Positions 25,913-33,855 of a stretch of 60,448 bases of DNA are shown piece after piece. The notes under the pieces were generated by a model. That model saw nothing but the letters and a program-made list of their open reading frames with translations, had not been told where the DNA came from and made no database searches. The DNA lies in NCBI GenBank assembly GCA_009780585.1, contig WQZS01000019.1, positions 1 to 60,448 of the forward strand, read 5' to 3'. The stretch comes from Defluviitaleaceae bacterium (GTDB lineage Bacteria > Bacillota > Clostridia > Lachnospirales > WQUN01). Within the stretch, counting starts at the first letter, position 1, and every line of letters begins with the position of its first letter. The position numbers and the translations under genes are program-made.

Positions 25913-26491
25913 ATGGAAAAGAATGTACGTAATTGGACGGTATTCATCATCGGCGGACAGTCGGGCGCGGGCAAATCGACGCTGGCGTACGGCTTGTCGG
26001 AATATTACGGCGGCGTCAACGTGTTGGAATTTGACGATATCGCGCAAGCCGTTATGGCGCTTGTTACGGCGGAAACGCACCCCGTAATTTTCGAGGGTAA
26101 AAATGAAAATTGGCAGGATTCGGGCGTGGAGGGGAACCGGGGTTGGCTGCTCAACGTAAGCAAAGCCTACGCCCCCGCGCTCAAAGCCGTAGTGGAGCGG
26201 CACGTCGAAGACAATGTCCCCGTCATCATCGAAGGCGACTTTATCGATCCGCAAATCACGCTATCCTTCGGGGAAGGCGTAAAAACCCTCTTCACCCTCG
26301 AACCGGACGAAGGGCAATTGATAAAAAATTTCCAATCCCGCGAAGGCGGCGACCCGCAAACCTTCCGCGCGGCAATCAGCGCCGCTCATGGCGCTTGGCT
26401 GCGGGAAACCTGCGAAGAAAAGGGAATCCCCCATATGGACATACACCCGTGGGACGGCTCCGTCCGGCGGGCAATCGAGTTAACCGCATAA
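25913..26491 (+). CDS. P-loop nucleotide kinase-like protein
   Basis: A 192-residue soluble protein with a Walker A 'GGQSGAGKST' at residues 14-23 and a Walker B-like 'VPVIIEGDFIDP' near residue 105. It resembles small-molecule kinases such as 2-phosphoglycerate or gluconate kinases, but the substrate is not recognisable. AAGGAGA precedes ATG 25913. It is 42 nt after the SDR gene and followed by a terminator, so the two may form a small operon. Confidence 0.82.
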   Translation: MEKNVRNWTVFIIGGQSGAGKSTLAYGLSEYYGGVNVLEFDDIAQAVMALVTAETHPVIFEGKNENWQDSGVEGNRGWLLNVSKAYAPALKAVVERHVEDNVPVIIEGDFIDPQITLSFGEGVKTLFTLEPDEGQLIKNFQSREGGDPQTFRAAISAAHGAWLRETCEEKGIPHMDIHPWDGSVRRAIELTA

Positions 26492-26506
26492 ATATTTGCT
26501 TAAATG

Positions 26507-26546
26507 AAATCCCTTCCGTTTGCGTCGGCCAACGGAAGGGATTTTT
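26507..26546 (+). terminator. Intrinsic terminator
   Basis: A perfect 14-bp stem (26507-26520 with 26531-26544) with a 10-nt loop and trailing T residues. Confidence 0.9.
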
Positions 26547-26614
26547 ATGCACAAATTAAAACGCGGACAATAATATGGGAATAGGTTGTATAAAACATCG
26601 AGGGAGGAACAGAA

Positions 26615-27355
26615 ATGTTTTGCATCCATTCCGATATGGATTGGCTCGCCTATTCGGAGGCGTATAAATCCAACGCGCACAAACCGTTAACATGCCCGGA
26701 AAAACCACCCGTATGCGGTAACCCCAATCCACCCATATGCAATCCCACGCCACCCGAGCCCGATTTACCCCCGCTATGCGCACAATGCCCACCCGGCCCG
26801 CAGGGAGAAAAAGGTGAACCCGGTGAAAAGGGTGAGCGGGGAGAAAAAGGAGAAAAGGGAGACCCCGGCGCACAAGGCATACCCGGTGAATCCGGCGAAC
26901 CCGCGGAACCCGGCTCCATCCTGCAACCTTTCATGAACGCCAACATTATGGACACACAAAAAATACCCCCTAACGGCGCGGTTACGTTCCCGCCGCTTGA
27001 TGAGGCACCCTTACAATACTACGGCGAAGGCATCGGTTATAACGGCAGCCATACCTTCACCATTAAAATCTCCGGTCTTTATTCATTGACCTGTATATTG
27101 TCCTTAGCCGAAGACAATCCCCCCGGCAACTGTTTCTGCATCCAACTCAACGGCGCGTCCAACGTAGCGGGTACGTCAAATATGGGGACGACGGGACAGA
27201 TTACCCTTACGCGCGTCGGATATTTCGCCGCGGGTACGACGTTACGCATCGTTAATATTTCCAACCACGCGGTTACGCTCACCCATGCCGCCGGCAACCC
27301 GAGTTGTACGGGGCATTTGTCGCTATTCCGCTTCGCGGATAACGGCGTGGGTTAA
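26615..27355 (+). CDS. Collagen-repeat (BclA-like) surface or exosporium protein
   Basis: A 246-residue protein in three parts. Residues 1-60 are rich in Pro and Cys (seven Cys). Residues 61-99 hold 13 Gly-X-Y triplets, mostly GEK/GEP. Residues 100-246 form a beta-rich C1q/TNF-like head as in BclA of Bacillus spores. No Sec signal or sortase motif is visible, which fits a spore-layer protein made in the mother cell. It is convergent with topA, the two genes overlapping by 4 nt. Confidence 0.85.
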   Translation: MFCIHSDMDWLAYSEAYKSNAHKPLTCPEKPPVCGNPNPPICNPTPPEPDLPPLCAQCPPGPQGEKGEPGEKGERGEKGEKGDPGAQGIPGESGEPAEPGSILQPFMNANIMDTQKIPPNGAVTFPPLDEAPLQYYGEGIGYNGSHTFTIKISGLYSLTCILSLAEDNPPGNCFCIQLNGASNVAGTSNMGTTGQITLTRVGYFAAGTTLRIVNISNHAVTLTHAAGNPSCTGHLSLFRFADNGVG

Positions 27356-29415
27356 TCCTCCACTTCCGGCGCGTCCTTGGTAAACTTACACGCACTACAC
27401 GCGACAACGCGCGTCTTGCGCCCTTTAATCATCAGATAACCGCCGCAGTCGGGGCATTTCTCCCCGGTAGGCAGGTTCCATGAAATAAAATCGCAATCGG
27501 GGTACGCATCGCAACCGTAATAGATGCGGCCCTTCTTTGATTTCTTGATAACGACCTTTCCCCCACACAAGGGGCACGCGACGCCCGCTTCTTCCAAAAT
27601 GGGCTTGGCGTTGCGGCACTCGGGGAAGCCCGGACACGCCAGGAACTTACCGAAGCGCCCGTATTTAATGACCATCATACGGTTGCAATTTTCGCACGGG
27701 ATGTCCGTTTCCTCGTCCTTGACTTCAATCTCGCCGATTTGCTCTTCGGCGGCGTTGATTTTTTCCGCCAGCGTGGGGTAGAAGCCGCGCAGGACTTCCT
27801 TCCATTCCAGTTCGCCCAGCTCCACACGGTCCAGGTCGTCCTCCATACGCGCGGTAAATTCGGTATCCACGATATCCTCGAAGAAGTCGGCCATGATTTC
27901 GTTCACGATTTCGCCGAGTTCGGTGGGGTAGAGGGCCTTGTTCTCCTTGATTACGTAGCCGCGCGCCAGGAGTGTCATGATCGTCTGCGCGAACGTACCC
28001 GGCCGCCCGATACCCAAATCTTCCATCGTGCGTACCATACTACCTTCGGAATAACGCGGCGACGGCTGCGTGAAGTGCTGCGCGGGGAGGAAGTCCGCCG
28101 TTTTTATTATTTCCCCTTCCTTTAAGGGGGGGATTTTAACGTCCTTTTCCGCGTCCTCGTTTTTGGAGTATACGGCAAGGTAGCCGTCGAATTTAAGCAG
28201 CGACCCGCTCGCGCGCCATACGGTCTTGTTCGCGTCCAATTTGACGGCCAGCGTATCGTATACCGCCGCGGACATTTGGCTACCGATAAACCGTTCCCAT
28301 ATGAGCTTGTATAACTTATATTGCTCGCCCGAAAGCGAGGATTTGAGCGAATCGGGCGTACGTGCCGCGGACGTGGGGCGGATGGCTTCGTGCGCGTCCT
28401 GCGTGCGGCCGCGGGATTTATACTCGGGACGCGCGGAGGGGATATACGTTTTATCGTATTTCGTTTTTATATAATCGGTCGCGTCCGCGTAAGCTTCATC
28501 GGAAATACGCGGCGAGTCGGTACGGATATACGTGACCAAGCCGACCGCGCCTTCGCCCGCCACGTCCACGCCTTCGTATAATTGCTGCGCGATACGCATG
28601 GTGCGCGACGGCGCGTACGAAAATAAGCGCGACGCTTCTTGCTGGAGTGTACTGGTGGTAAACGGCGCGGGCGGTTTGCGCGTGCGTGTACCTTGCTTGA
28701 TCTCGCGTACGGTAAAATCGTGCTTCCCTACTTTTTTGAGGATCGTCTGAACGTCGGCTTCGGTCTTTAATTCGAATTTTCCGTTATCGGAGGCGTTGTA
28801 ACGGGCAATAAAAGAACCCTTTGCCATCTTGGCTTCAAGGGTCCAATATTCCTCGGGGATGAAAAGCTCGATTTCTTCCTCCCGCTCGCAGATCAATTTT
28901 AATACCACAGATTGCACGCGTCCCGCGCTCAAACCCTTGCGCACCTTTTTCCAAAGGAGCGGGCTGATGCGGTAGCCCACGACGCGGTCCAGCACGCGGC
29001 GCGCTTGCTGCGCGTCCACCAAATCCATATCGATGGGGCGCGCTTCTTTAAGGGATTTTTTTACGGCGTTCTTCGTGATTTCGTTGAAGGTGATGCGTTC
29101 CGTGTTTTTTTCATCCAACTTAAGCGCGTGCATGAGGTGCCAACTGATGGCTTCGCCTTCGCGGTCGGGGTCGGTGGCCAGGTAGATTTTATTGGCGGTT
29201 TTGGCCAGTTTACGCAGATTGGCCAGGATGTCGCCCTTACCGCGTATTGTAATGTACTTGGGTTCGAAGTCGCTTTCCACGTCCACACCCAATTGGCTCT
29301 TGGGCAGGTCGCGCACATGGCCGACACAGGCTTCGATTTTATAATTGGGGCCGAGGATTTTTTTGATGGTCTTCGCTTTTGACGGTGATTCGAGGATTAC
29401 GAGATTCTTGATCAT
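27352..29415 (-). CDS. topA: DNA topoisomerase I (type IA)
   Basis: A 687-residue enzyme relaxing negative supercoils. It has an N-terminal Toprim domain ('LVILESPSKAKTIKKIL', 'ATDPDREGEAISWHL'), the active-site Tyr in 'LVTYIRTDSPRIS', 'SAGRVQSVVL', and three C-terminal zinc ribbons (CENC...C, CPLC...C, CPDC...C, spread over the last 110 residues). ATG 29415 gives the family N-terminus; the frame continues 37 codons upstream into dprA and is rejected. It lies 32 nt downstream of dprA, the usual Firmicutes order. Confidence 0.97.
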   Translation of the reverse strand: MIKNLVILESPSKAKTIKKILGPNYKIEACVGHVRDLPKSQLGVDVESDFEPKYITIRGKGDILANLRKLAKTANKIYLATDPDREGEAISWHLMHALKLDEKNTERITFNEITKNAVKKSLKEARPIDMDLVDAQQARRVLDRVVGYRISPLLWKKVRKGLSAGRVQSVVLKLICEREEEIELFIPEEYWTLEAKMAKGSFIARYNASDNGKFELKTEADVQTILKKVGKHDFTVREIKQGTRTRKPPAPFTTSTLQQEASRLFSYAPSRTMRIAQQLYEGVDVAGEGAVGLVTYIRTDSPRISDEAYADATDYIKTKYDKTYIPSARPEYKSRGRTQDAHEAIRPTSAARTPDSLKSSLSGEQYKLYKLIWERFIGSQMSAAVYDTLAVKLDANKTVWRASGSLLKFDGYLAVYSKNEDAEKDVKIPPLKEGEIIKTADFLPAQHFTQPSPRYSEGSMVRTMEDLGIGRPGTFAQTIMTLLARGYVIKENKALYPTELGEIVNEIMADFFEDIVDTEFTARMEDDLDRVELGELEWKEVLRGFYPTLAEKINAAEEQIGEIEVKDEETDIPCENCNRMMVIKYGRFGKFLACPGFPECRNAKPILEEAGVACPLCGGKVVIKKSKKGRIYYGCDAYPDCDFISWNLPTGEKCPDCGGYLMIKGRKTRVVACSACKFTKDAPEVED

Positions 29416-29447
29416 ACGACGGTTCGCCTCACAGATATATGATATTT

Positions 29448-30536
29448 TTATAATTTCACGTACCTTGCGCCGGGGAGCTTCCGGATGAGCTTCTTTAATT
29501 CCAACGCGATACAGGCCATATGGCATTGGCTTAGGGTCAAGCCCGTTTGCGCCGGAATCGCGTCAAAATGTACCGCTTCCGAATGGACGACATCATACAC
29601 GCGTTTTTCGTCGGGCGCAAGAACGGTATTTTTATCTGGCGGTACCTCGGGTTCGACCTCCCCCGATATGCCCAGCGCGAAAAGCACGTCGGTATAATCG
29701 ATGACGGGGAACGCGCCGTCGCGTATCAATCGGTTCGTCCCTTCGCTCAATTTACTGGAGATGTTGCCCGGGACGGCGAGGACTTCCCTTCCCTGATCAT
29801 GTGCCGTATCCACGGTGATGAGCGTGCCGCTCTTGCGTCCCGCTTCCGCCACCACCACCGCGTGGGAAAGCCCGCTGATAATCCTGTTACGCGCGGGGAA
29901 AAATGCCTTGTGCGGCTGCGTCCCCGGCGGATATTCGGATAATACGCAGCCGTTTTCGATGATTTTCTTCCGCAAGGGGTGCGCTTCACGCGGATAACAA
30001 ATGTCCGCGCCGCAACCCAATACCGCGATCGTCTTACCGCCGCCCTCCAGCGCGCTCCTATGCGCCATCGAATCCACGCCGCGCGCCATGCCCGAAACGA
30101 TGACGATGCCCCGCTGCGCCAACGGCGCGGCCAGTTTCCCCGCCGCCATCAAACCGTATTCGGAACATTTGCGCGAGCCGATGATACTTACTTTATGCAA
30201 ATCCTCCGGCGGTAATTCACCTATGTAAAAAATACCGATCGGCGGGTCGGGTATGGCCGCCAGCATCATGGGGAAGGCTTCGTGTTCGCGGGATATGTAG
30301 ACGATCTTGTTTGATTCCAATATTCGAAGCAAATCTTCAATGAAGGAAAGGTTTCGGTCGCGGGTAAGGATATCAAGCGCAAGCGGGGAGAGGGAACCGA
30401 TGCTCCGCAATACGTCGCGCGGGGCGCTAAAGACTTCCTTGGCGGATCCGAAGCGGGTAAGGAGTTCGTTGAGCTTGCGTGAAGTCAAGTGAGCGACCAG
30501 GGACGATAACCATAACATGTAGATTTCGCCGTGCAT
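29448..30536 (-). CDS. dprA: DNA processing protein DprA/Smf
   Basis: A 362-residue DNA-binding protein that protects incoming single-stranded DNA and loads RecA during transformation. The Rossmann-like core is clear: 'VSIIGSRKCSEYGL', 'GMARGVDSMAHRSAL', 'AVLGCGADICYP', 'FPARNRIISGLS', 'VAVPGNIS'. A C-terminal winged-helix domain follows. ATG 30536 has GGGAGGA just upstream; ATG 30518 is an alternative. No other competence genes are in the window. Confidence 0.95.
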   Translation of the reverse strand: MHGEIYMLWLSSLVAHLTSRKLNELLTRFGSAKEVFSAPRDVLRSIGSLSPLALDILTRDRNLSFIEDLLRILESNKIVYISREHEAFPMMLAAIPDPPIGIFYIGELPPEDLHKVSIIGSRKCSEYGLMAAGKLAAPLAQRGIVIVSGMARGVDSMAHRSALEGGGKTIAVLGCGADICYPREAHPLRKKIIENGCVLSEYPPGTQPHKAFFPARNRIISGLSHAVVVAEAGRKSGTLITVDTAHDQGREVLAVPGNISSKLSEGTNRLIRDGAFPVIDYTDVLFALGISGEVEPEVPPDKNTVLAPDEKRVYDVVHSEAVHFDAIPAQTGLTLSQCHMACIALELKKLIRKLPGARYVKL

Positions 30537-30632
30537 AAATCCTCCCGAGGATACAGCCGTATTTGAACGCCATGATAACACACATTAAAGCATTTTTCCC
30601 GCGTTGCTTCATATACATTACGGTAGCGAATT

Positions 30633-30660
30633 AATTTTGGGGGATTCCCCCAAAATTTTT
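30633..30660 (+). terminator. Terminator-like hairpin in a 5' leader
   Basis: AATTTTGGGGG (30633-30643) pairs perfectly with CCCCCAAAATT (30647-30657) around an ATT loop, followed by T residues. The gene to its left is divergent, so on the plus strand this can only terminate a transcript started in the short dprA upstream region: attenuation of the following operon, or the end of a very short RNA. Confidence 0.75.
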
Positions 30661-30681
30661 ACGGGTATATGGAGGCGTACG

Positions 30682-30903
30682 ATGGGCGATGTGTTTCGTT
30701 TGTTTTGGTGGCTGGCGGTCATCGCCATTATCATGATGGCGGCGGATTACGTGTTGTTTACGTGCTTCGAAAAGGAGAAAGCGGAACGGATCGTCAAGTT
30801 CTTTTTGGTCGGCGGCGCGTTGACGGGTTTCTTCGTGTTGTTTCAATTCATAAACGAGCATTTGCTGGGGGAAATCATGGTGTTTTATGAAACGTTTTTT
30901 TAA
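30682..30903 (+). CDS. Small two-helix membrane protein
   Basis: A 73-residue protein with hydrophobic segments at about residues 6-25 and 38-58. ATG 30682 is chosen because GGAGG lies 7 nt upstream. It is 51 nt before argS on the same strand and follows an attenuator-like hairpin. I do not recognise it. Confidence 0.65.
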   Translation: MGDVFRLFWWLAVIAIIMMAADYVLFTCFEKEKAERIVKFFLVGGALTGFFVLFQFINEHLLGEIMVFYETFF

Positions 30904-30953
30904 CTTGTGATATACTAATGAAAAACCGCGTATCACGCACAGGAGTGTTCCAT

Positions 30954-32663
30954 TTGGATTACAAACATTTATTGTCCTCCCTCCTTTCCCCCTTCGCGCA
31001 GCTTCCCGAATCCGAAATCCTTTCCTTCATCGAATCCCCCCCCGACCCCGCGATGGGTCATTTCGCGTTCCCGTGCTTCCGGTTGGCGAAGACGCTGAAA
31101 AAAGCCCCGCCCGTAATCGCGTTGGAAATCGCCGCGCAAACCATGGACAAGCCCCTGCCGGAATGGCTGGGGAAAGTCGTGGCCACCGGCCCGTACGTCA
31201 ATTTCTTCCTCGACACGGCTGCCTTCGCGCGGGAAACGCTGGAAGCGATCCGCCAAGCGGGCGATCGGTACGGCGCGTCCGACGAAGGCGCGGGCAGGAA
31301 GGTTTTGGTGGAATATTCCTCCCCCAACATCGCCAAGCACTTTAACCCCGGCCATTTCGCCAACACGATGATCGGCAAAGCCTTGGACAATATCTTCCGC
31401 TATTTGGGCTACAGCGTAACGAGCATCAACCATTTGGGCGACTTCGGTACGCAGTTCGGCAAGTTGATTACCGCTTACCAATTGTGGGGCAGCCGTGAGG
31501 AAATCGAACGAACGGAAATCGACGGTTTGCTTAAAATCTATGTAAGGTTCCACGAGGAAGCGGAAAAAAACCCGTCGCTCAACGACACCGCCCGCGCGTG
31601 GGTGGTAAGGATGCAGGACGGCGATGAGGAAGCCCTCGAGTTGTGGCGGTGGTTTGTGGATATCAGTATGCGTTCCTTCAACCGCTTGTACGATCGGCTG
31701 GGTGTCCGCTTCGACTTGATCCGCGGCGAAAGCTACTACACGGACAAAATGACCGCCGTCGTGGAAACCATCCGCCAAAAAGGCTTGCTGGTGGAATCCG
31801 ACGGTGCGCAGATCGTTGACCTTGAGGATTACGGGATGCCGCCGTGCTTGATCCTGCGCTCCGACGGCGGTACGCTGTACCCCACGCGCGATATCGCCGC
31901 CGCCATCGACCGCTACGAAACGTTTAAGTTCGATAAAAGCATTTACGTCACCGCAACCGAGCAAATACTCCACTTCGCCCAATGGATAAAAGTGGTGGAG
32001 CTTATGGGCTTCCCGTGGGCGAAGGACATCACGCACGTTACCTACGGCATGTACCTCTTTGAAAGCGGGCGCATGTCCACCCGCAAGGGCGACGTGCTTA
32101 ACGTGGAGGATTTATTAAACGAGGCCGTCGCCAAGACCCGCGCCATCATAGAGGAAAAGAACCCCAACCTCGCCGACAAGGAAGCCGTCGCCGAACAGGT
32201 AGGCGTGGGCGCTTTGATATTCAACCGCCTTTACAACGGGCGTATTAAAGACACGATGTTTAATCTACAGCAAATGCTCAGCTTCGAAGGCGAAACCGGC
32301 CCCTACGTGCAGTACACCCACGCGCGTACGTGCAGCGTTTTGGGAAAGGCAAAACCCAGCGATATACCCGATGCCGCCCCGCAGTATTCGCTTATATCCG
32401 ATCCCGAATCCTTCGATGTTATACGCCTACTCCACGATTATCCGTCCGTTATCAAGGACGCAGCCGATAAATATGAACCCTTCCTTATATCACGCCATTT
32501 GGTGGCGTTGGCGCAAGCCTTTAACGCGTTTTACCAAAAAAATGTCATCCTCACGGACGACGCTCAAGTCAAGCACGCGCGCTTGACGCTGACGAAGGCC
32601 GTGCAGACCGTACTGCGCGGCGGGCTCGCGCTGTTGGGTATTTCCGCCCCGTGCGCGATGTAG
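30954..32663 (+). CDS. argS: Arginyl-tRNA synthetase
   Basis: A 569-residue class I aminoacyl-tRNA synthetase. The order is normal: N-terminal tRNA-recognition domain, HIGH-like 'FNPGHFAN', a catalytic region with 'INHLGDFGTQFG', the KMSKS-equivalent 'MSTRKGD', and a C-terminal DALR anticodon domain. TTG 30954 has AGGAG at 8 nt, while ATG 30918 has no ribosome binding site; this start gives the usual short lead-in to the first helix. Confidence 0.96.
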   Translation: MDYKHLLSSLLSPFAQLPESEILSFIESPPDPAMGHFAFPCFRLAKTLKKAPPVIALEIAAQTMDKPLPEWLGKVVATGPYVNFFLDTAAFARETLEAIRQAGDRYGASDEGAGRKVLVEYSSPNIAKHFNPGHFANTMIGKALDNIFRYLGYSVTSINHLGDFGTQFGKLITAYQLWGSREEIERTEIDGLLKIYVRFHEEAEKNPSLNDTARAWVVRMQDGDEEALELWRWFVDISMRSFNRLYDRLGVRFDLIRGESYYTDKMTAVVETIRQKGLLVESDGAQIVDLEDYGMPPCLILRSDGGTLYPTRDIAAAIDRYETFKFDKSIYVTATEQILHFAQWIKVVELMGFPWAKDITHVTYGMYLFESGRMSTRKGDVLNVEDLLNEAVAKTRAIIEEKNPNLADKEAVAEQVGVGALIFNRLYNGRIKDTMFNLQQMLSFEGETGPYVQYTHARTCSVLGKAKPSDIPDAAPQYSLISDPESFDVIRLLHDYPSVIKDAADKYEPFLISRHLVALAQAFNAFYQKNVILTDDAQVKHARLTLTKAVQTVLRGGLALLGISAPCAM

Positions 32664-32729
32664 TGTGCGCCGCACAAACTTTTAATGTCTTCGGTCGTAT
32701 ATGTTTTCAATACGAAAGGAGTGAGATCC

Positions 32730-33362
32730 ATGCAATGCAGAACCCACCCCACGGCACATGCCGTAAACACATGCAACACTTGCGGAGAATGGCTTTGTGA
32801 GGATTGTACCCTGGATATCAACGGACGCTTGTTTTGCCGCGCGTGCCTGGCGAAATTGGCGGAATCCGCCCCGGAAAAACCGAGGCCCGTATCCGCGCCC
32901 CGCTCGGGACGGCGCATCAGTTCATGTTTGACGTTTATATTCTCCTTCCTCCCCGGTGCCAACTATATGTACCTCGGCCTGATGAAGCGCGGCCTTGCCG
33001 CCATGTGCGGCTTCTTCCTGTTGATTTACCTGATAACGCTTACGGCGGGCTCGTCGTTCCTAGGCTGGCCGCTGACGGTATTGTTTTCGCTTTCCCTGCC
33101 GGTATGCTTCCTGACCTACATGTTCGACGGCTTTAACATCCGCCGCCGTATGCTTAACAGCGAAGTTGTGCATGATAATATCGACGACGTACTCGCCTTC
33201 TTCCGCCGCAACGGCAAGGTTTTGCTTATCCTCTTGATTCTGTTCGCCGGGCTGGGCATCGCGGGGAGCATACTGAGTGCCGTCATCCGCCCCTTATTCA
33301 ACCTTGTGCCGCTGCTGCTCATCGCCTTTTGCGTATACGCGGTGGCAAAGAAGAAAACTTGA
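32730..33362 (+). CDS. Membrane protein with B-box-type zinc finger
   Basis: A 210-residue protein. Residues 1-42 have paired Cys/His spaced as in a B-box zinc finger ('CRTHPTAHAVNTCNTCGEWL', then 'CEDC...FCRAC'). After a basic linker come three to four membrane helices from about residue 68 to the C-terminus. Such zinc-finger membrane proteins are widespread in Clostridia and uncharacterised. AAAGGAG precedes ATG 32730; the gene stop overlaps the rpsU promoter. Confidence 0.82.
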   Translation: MQCRTHPTAHAVNTCNTCGEWLCEDCTLDINGRLFCRACLAKLAESAPEKPRPVSAPRSGRRISSCLTFIFSFLPGANYMYLGLMKRGLAAMCGFFLLIYLITLTAGSSFLGWPLTVLFSLSLPVCFLTYMFDGFNIRRRMLNSEVVHDNIDDVLAFFRRNGKVLLILLILFAGLGIAGSILSAVIRPLFNLVPLLLIAFCVYAVAKKKT

Positions 33363-33387
33363 CGCTCAAAACCGTAAGGTGTAATAT
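33359..33387 (+). promoter_or_regulatory. rpsU promoter
   Basis: TTGACG (33359-33364), a 17-nt spacer and TAATAT (33382-33387). The -35 box overlaps the stop codon of the preceding gene, and rpsU starts about 50 nt downstream. Confidence 0.7.
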
Positions 33388-33435
33388 ACCCGAAGCAAGG
33401 TTTTTATCTTAGCCGGCCGGAGGGAGGGAAAGTCC

Positions 33436-33612
33436 ATGTCACAGGTAGTCATCAAGGATAACGAAACGCTGGACGCAGCACTCCGGCGTTTCAAGCGGGA
33501 TTGCGCCAAAGCGGGCATCATGGGGGAAGTGCGTAAGCGCGAACACTATGACAAGCCCAGCGTAAAACGCAAGAAAAAATCCGAAGCGGCCCGCAAGCGT
33601 AAGTTTAACTGA
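33436..33612 (+). CDS. rpsU: 30S ribosomal protein S21
   Basis: A 58-residue basic protein beginning '[20 protein letters not shown]' and ending in Lys/Arg-rich sequence with '[13 protein letters not shown]', the standard Firmicutes S21 size. It binds near the 3' end of 16S rRNA and helps initiation. GGAGGGAGGG lies just upstream of the ATG. Confidence 0.96.
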   Translation: MSQVVIKDNETLDAALRRFKRDCAKAGIMGEVRKREHYDKPSVKRKKKSEAARKRKFN

Positions 33613-33621
33613 TAAATATTG

Positions 33622-33650
33622 TTGACACGCCCGTTTCCCTCTCGTATAAT
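33622..33650 (+). promoter_or_regulatory. Perfect consensus promoter of tRNA-Asp
   Basis: TTGACA (33622-33627) and TATAAT (33645-33650) with an exact 17-nt spacer, about 48 nt before the mature tRNA 5' end. A short GCGCGAA/TTCGCGC hairpin lies in the 5' leader. Confidence 0.92.
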
Positions 33651-33697
33651 AGCCTCCGGTGCGCGAACCCCCGGGATTCGCGCATGTCAACCGACCC

Positions 33698-33771
33698 GGC
33701 CCAGTAGCTCAGTTGGTTAGAGTGCCGGCCTGTCACGCCGGAGGTCGAGGGTTCGAGCCCCTTCTGGGTCG
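33698..33771 (+). tRNA. tRNA-Asp (anticodon GTC)
   Basis: A 74-nt cloverleaf. The acceptor stem GGCCCAG pairs with CTGGGTC (one G-T), the D-loop is AGTTGGTTAGA-like, the anticodon stem CCGGC/GCCGG encloses CTGTCAC with GTC at 33732-33734, and the T-loop is GTTCGAG. CCA is not encoded. A terminator follows. Confidence 0.97.
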
Positions 33772-33779
33772 TAAAAAAT

Positions 33780-33813
33780 AATCCCTGTTCGTATTTTGCG
33801 GACAGGGATTTTT
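33780..33813 (+). terminator. Terminator after tRNA-Asp
   Basis: AATCCCTGTTCG (33780-33791) pairs with CGGACAGGGATT with one mismatch, followed by a T-run to 33813. Confidence 0.88.
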
Positions 33814-33855
33814 ACATAATATTTATAGGTTCGTTGGCGTTTATTGGAACATGCC

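Noticed and set aside
30969..32036. 355-codon frame antisense to argS
   Set aside because: No ribosome site or recognisable motif. Long antisense frames are frequent opposite G+C-rich genes with this codon usage.
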